Source: Artocarpus heterophyllus (Eukaryota; Streptophyta; Magnoliopsida; Rosales; Moraceae). From it: a stretch of 64,000 nt of DNA. Below the pieces are notes generated by a model that was given only the letters and a program-made list of their open reading frames with translations, was not told the DNA's origin and did no database searches. Location of the stretch: contig JAJQZP010000218.1 in assembly GCA_025403435.1 (NCBI GenBank), forward strand, positions 186,001 to 250,000. The letters are read 5' to 3'. The position numbers were made by a program, and so were the translations under genes. Positions 58,319 through 64,000 of this stretch are shown piece by piece. Each line of letters starts with the position of its first letter. Positions within the stretch are counted from its first letter, which is position 1.

Positions 58319-58579
58319 GAATCACAAATACCTCCTGCCATTGATGCTTTCCTCTGTTTTGCATGAATTTTTGCCGCTGACAATTTTGTTTTTCTGAGCA
58401 CTGATAATTCATTTTTGATGGTGTATTTTTTGCTGTCTAAATTATATGCCCAGGGACCTAATTTATTTATATCTGTGACCATCACAAGGTTGGAAACGAG
58501 AGGCAGTTATTTACAGTTGAGGGTGGTTAATTTTGTCTCATAGAAACGTAACGTGTGGGCCAAATTTAGAGTTCCAACA
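58319..58579 (-). repeat. 5' LTR of the copia element, outer part
   Basis: The remaining 261 bp of the split LTR, ending GAGTTCCAACA. Together with 56291-56348 it aligns end to end with the 3' LTR. Confidence 0.92.
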
Positions 58580-61500
58580 TGGTTGGGAGAGATTAGGGTT
58601 CGCTTTCCTCCATGGGCTAGTAGCTACTCCTCTCTCGGTCCTTCAAATCCATATGGTTAATCAGTCATCACTAATTAATAATATTTAAATCAATATAACC
58701 CATTCTAATAAGAGAAGAGGAATCAACAAATCCGTATGGCTAATTAGTGGGGGGCAAGAGGAGGAGGAGGAGAAGAAAAAGAACGAGCTGGAGAACAGAA
58801 GAAAACTTGGATATGAGCTTTTCGGCAAAATCTGATGGCGATGATGATGGGGGCTGAGCAACGGGCACAATGTAGGGTGGAACCTTTCATTATTGTTATA
58901 TTCTTTGACTATGGCGTTGTTGTGCCAAAGGTGGATGGATTTGATGGTGGAGATGGAAGGAGGAAGAACTAGATCCGTAAAAAAAATGGGTTTATTTACT
59001 TATTTTGAATAAAAATGTTATAATTAACTATTGAATCCTATGTGATAGTTCTATCTTCATTTAGTACCATATTCTTTTCTACCATTGATCTCAAATTTAA
59101 GGGTTGTAAGAAACCATTGGATCATTCTCTACTGGTGGAGAATATTTGCACTTCCCGCCATAGTTTTCCCCACGTTTTAAATTATATTTAAGTGACGTTT
59201 AACACATTTGGTAAGGCTTGGGTGATGTGTTTGTTGTCAGTAAAATGAGCAAAATAACACATTTAAAGGAGAGAATAAAAATAAATTGCATAATTTTCAA
59301 AAAAAAATGAAAGAATTAATAGCAAGTTTTAATCTAAAATTTTAAAATTCCCGAAATGTCCCTCGGTCACACTTCTCAACACATACTAGATCTATCATCA
59401 CTATCTTGTGCCACCAAATCGCTGTCATGGAGAAAGATAAACATTACGATGCCTGCGAAGATGGGATGCTGGTAAACCGTCACAAGGCTATGACGAGAAC
59501 CCTCATTTGCAAACCATAAACCAAGTCCTTGTGAAAAGGACAGGGTCTTCCTCGTTCACAAAGCAAATCACTGCGAAAAGGATGAGAACCGATTGGAACG
59601 GTCTTCTTTCCTACAAATCTATTAGTATTTTCAATCGGAACAGTACCAGATCATATATATGTAAAGAATAAAAAAATATCAACAATTCGTTGGTCCAACT
59701 ACAACCCATACACTTGAGCAAAATATGTATACCTCGGTGATTATTTTGAATTTTCTTTTCTTTCATGTTGTCAAGAGTGTTATCACACTTTCAAAAGAAG
59801 AAAAAAAAACACTCTAGCTTAGTAAAATAATAAAAAAAAAAATTTAAGAAAATTGACCATTTGAGATTAGTGAACGACATTGTCTATTCCCTGAAACTTT
59901 TCCACTCTTAAATATTGGATGGACACAGTTCAACTAGTCTTCACAATTTTCTTGTTTTATTCTTTCAAAATGTTTGGTAATTGGTAGGTCGAAGCTTTTG
60001 CTTGTTTGTTTTTATTTATTTTTTGTTTTATTGTTATAAATTATAATTACCATGGCTTTATAAGGTAATGCAATGAACCATGAATATTGGATGTGTTTTC
60101 TTTACAAGTGTGGGTGATGGCAGTGTTGTATCATCATCGCCTACAAATACAAAATCAATTACACTAAAATTTTATACATCAACAATTTATAATTACAGAA
60201 AACAAAATGTTCCTGTTATAATCAAACTGGAACTATAACATCTCGAATGAAAATTTTACACTACTTCCCTATGATACAGAGACAAGCAAAATGACAATAT
60301 GTATAGAAAAATCTGTCACTCATCAGAATTCTAATCCTATTTACAATTTCAAATATCCTTATAGTGGAACTTTTGCACTCTATTGAAGCAAGCACCAAAC
60401 CAAAGAGGAAAAGAAAAAAAAAAAGGTAGTTAAATTTTTTTTTTTTAATGACGGTAATAGTTATCATTGTATTCAAACTCCAAAACACCTAACATTATCT
60501 CAGTTTTATCCATTGTCCTTCAAGTGGTTTTTACAATTTTCCATTTTATTCTTTTGCAATTCTTTTCCTTTTATTTCTTCTCATGATATAGTACAATTCT
60601 GTGCATATCTTCCAATTTAATTTATATATAAAATTTGATTTTAAATATAAGCTGTAATTCCACACTTAATCTCAATCCAAACAACAACTCAAATCATATA
60701 TATAGAATCTAGATGTAATCAATAAACTAAAATTTGGTTGCAATTTAATAAAGAAGAAAATTTACTAATGTATCCGGTGGCGCATTTGAAGCAATAGCCG
60801 GTGGTTATGGTGGTGTCAGAGACAATCGATTGTTATCACAAACCAATCGGGGTGGGGTTCCACTAATCTCTTCGAAATTGTCTTCCAATTTTATTTCCAT
60901 TGGCTCCACATATCGACAATGTTGGGTCGGTCGGGAAATAAGGGTGGTGAAGTATGACTTCCGCCATTGTAAGAATGGAATGAAAACAAAAATGGGTGGT
61001 GGCGGCGTCAGAAATTGGTCAGGGTACGACGATGATGAGCAACTGGAATAATAAGGGGTAGTTGAAAGTTGGAAGAAATCTTAGGGTTGAAAAGGAGGCC
61101 CACTTGTTGGAAAGTGGTTAAGTTGAAATATGGTTAAGTAGAAAACGAGAAGATACAGATTGTTGGAAAGGAGTTAAGTCGGTTGGACTTCGATTTGAAA
61201 GTATACTGGGGAAGGCGCAACTTCTCAGGGAAGGGGATACTTGGCTGGAGATGGAGGCTTAGGGGATGCGGTTCGACTGGAGATAGAGGGCTAGGGCGGC
61301 AACGGCGTTGGATCGGAATGGGCAGAGTTGGAAGGAGGAAGTCCATCGGACAGGAATGCAGGGTTTGTTTTTTATTTTTTAACGAAAGAGGTTTTTGTTT
61401 TTGTTTTTGTTTTTTTTTTTAATGTAAAGAGGTTGAAAAGGGACAGTCATTACTATTATTATTGCTACTATTATTTTAATTTTAAATTTGTGGTTGTTTT

Positions 61501-62030
61501 GGTCTTTTGATGATAAATGAATTAAAAAAACAAAAAGAAATAATTTGTTATAAAGGCATTTCAAAAGGAGGTTATTGGTTGAAAAGATCCTTCCAAATTC
61601 GTCATCGCCAGTCGTCCCTGCGCATGGTCGGATTTACACTGTCCTCTGCCTCTCCAGCTTCACCAATGTATCTCCTCCATGCGCGGGGTCACACTAAGAT
61701 CCCTCTACACCATGACATGTCTCCCTGTGTATATGTGCCCTTCGATGATAGATCTGTCTTTGCCGCCTATGTCTTGCGGCTGACCAGCTAGCCAGATCTC
61801 GCCGGATCTCCGACGCTATAAGATTAACAGTCACAAATATTTTATTTTTTTTGGTTTGTGTGTGTGTGTGTTTTTTTTTTTATTTTGTTATTACTGTAAT
61901 TCCGATGATATTGGTATTTTTTGCGTATCTTTTTAGTGACTGTGGTTTTCTTTGAAAAAAAAAAAGAGATAAGGTATCCTAAAAATAGAAATAAATAATT
62001 GTTTCCATAAAACCTTATCTCCTAACGAAG

Positions 62031-62106
62031 ATTGGCTGTTGATACATGATCTAAGCCGGTCATTTTTTATTGGCTATTGATACATGATCTAAGCGGTCAT
62101 TTTTTA
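62031..62106. repeat. Direct tandem repeat of about 38 bp, two copies
   Basis: ATTGGCTGTTGATACATGAT at 62031 is followed by ATTGGCTATTGATACATGAT at 62069. Both continue CTAAG(C)CGGTCATTTTTT. The copies differ by a substitution and a one-base indel. Confidence 0.8.
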
Positions 62107-62500
62107 ATTCTTTCTATTCATTATTATCTTAGTACTATTACCAAATCAAATAACTGCAACACAAATAGAAAAAAAAAAGGGGAATGAATCCGCTTTTAAA
62201 AATCATTAAATCCTAAAAATAAATGTTCTGATGTATCTTTGTAATATTTTTATGCATAATGCTGAAAAAATAGGAGTGGTTGTCCAACCGATCACGATTG
62301 GTATCCTCCATAGGTCGTGATGGTGCTCTTCTTCTCCTCCTCCTCCTTTTCCTCATGTTTCTGATCTAACTACAGTACATGGTTTTTGTAAGTTTTTGTT
62401 ATTGTTTTTTTTTTCATTGTTTCAGCACTGGCAACTACCGTGGTGTCATCGATATTAGTGGTCATCAGCTCGTATTTTATCAAATAATGGTTGGAACACC

Positions 62501-63488
62501 AAGGATGAAAATATTGATATCAACGAAAATTTCGACACTTAAAGTTTACGAAAATATTGATGGAAATTGACGTAAATATAGAAAGTTATCTTAAATCACT
62601 TTCTTTTTAAATGAGACTTTAAGAAACTCTAAAATTGTTAATAATACATAGTTTAGATGAATTTTTCAATCAAATTACTAAGTATGTGATGAATATGAAC
62701 GGTAAAAAGTGATCATAATAAAATAAATAATAAGCATACGATCTCAAATTGAGTAAATTAGTTAAGAGACAACTAATACAAGTATTTGATATCCATATGA
62801 AAAAGAGCTTCTATGAGGTTCAAAGGTATTTGGAATACCTTCTTCGTTAAACAATATTGATACCAAGACATGAAGTTTGAATAGTTTCTTATATAATTCT
62901 AAACATGCCATGTATATGTCTTTGGATCTCTACGCATAACCTCTGTATGTATAGCAAATGTGAGTTAACCCAATTGTGCGAGCTTTGAGCTTCATCTAAA
63001 AATTATGGAGGTGCATAGTTGAAGATCTCATATCTACTATGTTCACTATAAGGATAACCCTGGTTGTAATTGCCTTCTAAGATTGAAGTTAATATTTTGA
63101 ATTACATATCCTAGACTCCCAGTGTACGGAATAAATTAAAAATTGAATTTATAACATTGAAAAGTAAATTTATGAAAGATTATATTAACAATGTGAAAAA
63201 TAACTTGAATTTTATATTTCAAAATAATTTAAAAAATTATATTTAAAGTTTGGATATTTTGTCGACTTATTGTTGATATTTCTACAGAAATTTCTGGATA
63301 TTTTATAATTTTATATTGTAGTTTTTATGAAAATCGATATTTCTGTCAAAACATCAATATACGTAGAAATTTTTAAAATTTCTAAATATTTTACGAAAAT
63401 GATATGACACCCCTGTTTCCATATTGATGTTTTAAAAATGCGAAAATATCGGCTAAAATATCGACTGAAATGTCGGTTTTCAATCCTT
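62501..63488. mobile_element. Possible non-autonomous DNA element with AAGGAT(T)GAAAA ends
   Basis: The left end AAGGATGAAAATATTGATAT and the right end, whose complement begins AAGGATTGAAAACCGACATT, form imperfect inverted ends about 990 bp apart. Both subterminal zones are rich in GATATT/AATATC words (CGAAAATTTCGAC, AATATCGGCTAAAATATCGA). No target duplication and no coding region were found, so the borders are tentative. Confidence 0.35.
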
Positions 63489-64000
63489 CGTAAACATAAT
63501 ATCATGACAAATACTAGTCGGTGACTTCGGCGGATATCGGATTCCCGTTGATAACTACAGTGGATTTCAGATATTGACTTAAAGTATATTTGGTATTCCA
63601 AATATAGTATTATAATATGACAATGACATCGTCTACAAATATTTTTTTAGATGATATATATCAATCCAACCCTTAAATTTATGGGATATCTGTAAAGAGC
63701 CTTCTTCTTCTTTTTTAAGGACTTTTTTTTATAGCTAAGTTCTCATGCTTTTCTTTCTGCATGGGAAGACTCAACATTACTATTATATGTGGTACATTTA
63801 TACAAGTAATCATCTATCGTGAATGTTTGCGATAGCGTACATAAACTATCTAAACTAATTAAATGTTTCTATGAAAAAACAATATAAAGATGTTGTTATG
63901 ACTTGAGCATTGAGGTTGTAAGCTTCTTTAAATCACTAATCTCATTGCAAATCATGTTCAAAGCTTTAAATCTGTAGAATTTAGGTAGTGTGACGTTGGG

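Larger units (their letters stand above)
50155..58579 (-). mobile_element. Ty1/copia LTR retrotransposon with a later insertion in its 5' LTR
   Basis: The element lies on the minus strand: 3' LTR 50155-50473, interior 50474-56290, 5' LTR 56291-58579 split by a 1,965-bp insertion. Removing the insertion and one copy of its target duplication leaves a 5' LTR of exactly 319 bp, the same length as the other. LTR ends are TGTTGG/TTCAACA or TCCAACA, and flanks TCGTT and TGGTT (58580-58584) match at 4 of 5. A polypurine tract and a tRNA-Met-like primer site are present. Gene order gag, protease, integrase, RT, RNase H defines Ty1/copia. Stops, frame changes and a lost protease glycine make it inactive. 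Confidence 0.93.
58580..64000. other. Gene-free right end
   Basis: No gene could be supported. GC-richer patches at 58,720-58,980, 59,360-59,600, 60,770-61,060 and 61,140-61,380 have short open frames on both strands without recognisable domains. A (TG)n run lies near 61856-61872. Repeats at 62031 and a possible element at 62501-63488 are listed separately. Confidence 0.45.

Overview
The window is AT-rich plant nuclear DNA, most likely from a eudicot tree or shrub; the species cannot be told from sequence alone. The evidence is a multi-exon chloroplast-type FtsH11 protease gene with GT-AG introns, a coiled-coil NLR resistance gene, a plant DnaJ/DUF3444 gene, and plant hAT, Ty3/gypsy and Ty1/copia elements. 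No bacterial, organellar or viral gene organisation is present.

Layout. 1-3.8 kb: gene-poor, with one Tourist-like MITE (796-1333). 3.8-6.7 kb: intronless-CDS DnaJ/DUF3444 gene on the minus strand, with a 5'-UTR intron. 6.8-11 kb: a full-length but decayed hAT transposon with TIRs, near-perfect 8-bp target duplication and a transposase broken by a stop and frameshifts. 11-16.4 kb: noncoding DNA with degenerate tandem repeats. 16.4-19 kb: single-exon RPM1-like CC-NB-LRR gene, with an unusual MHD region. 19-25 kb: gene-poor, with repeat arrays and a hAT-like remnant. 25.05-34.24 kb: complete but mutated Ty3/gypsy element on the minus strand (2.2-kb LTRs, PBS, PPT, gag, protease, RT, RNase H, integrase). 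35.8-38 kb: candidate defensin-like gene whose two exons are separated by a solo LTR and do not join in frame. 41-49.2 kb: FTSH11, 17 coding exons on the minus strand, carrying a striking 369-bp fold-back sequence in intron 2. 50.15-58.58 kb: Ty1/copia element on the minus strand whose 5' LTR was later hit by a Ty3-like LTR that is now solo. 58.6-64 kb: gene-poor DNA with small repeats and a possible further element.

The intact-looking host genes are DnaJ/DUF3444, the NLR and FTSH11. Two act in protein quality control (a J-domain co-chaperone and an organelle AAA+ protease), but there is no sign that they form a linked unit. Everything else is largely transposon-derived, and the order of insertion can be read directly in the copia/solo-LTR nest. 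I found no clear new enzymatic system. The most distinctive structures are the intronic fold-back in FTSH11, the palindrome cluster in the copia leader (with a similar core motif upstream of the DnaJ gene), the interrupted defensin-like locus, and a 36-bp (12-codon) tandem repeat near 24.4 kb.
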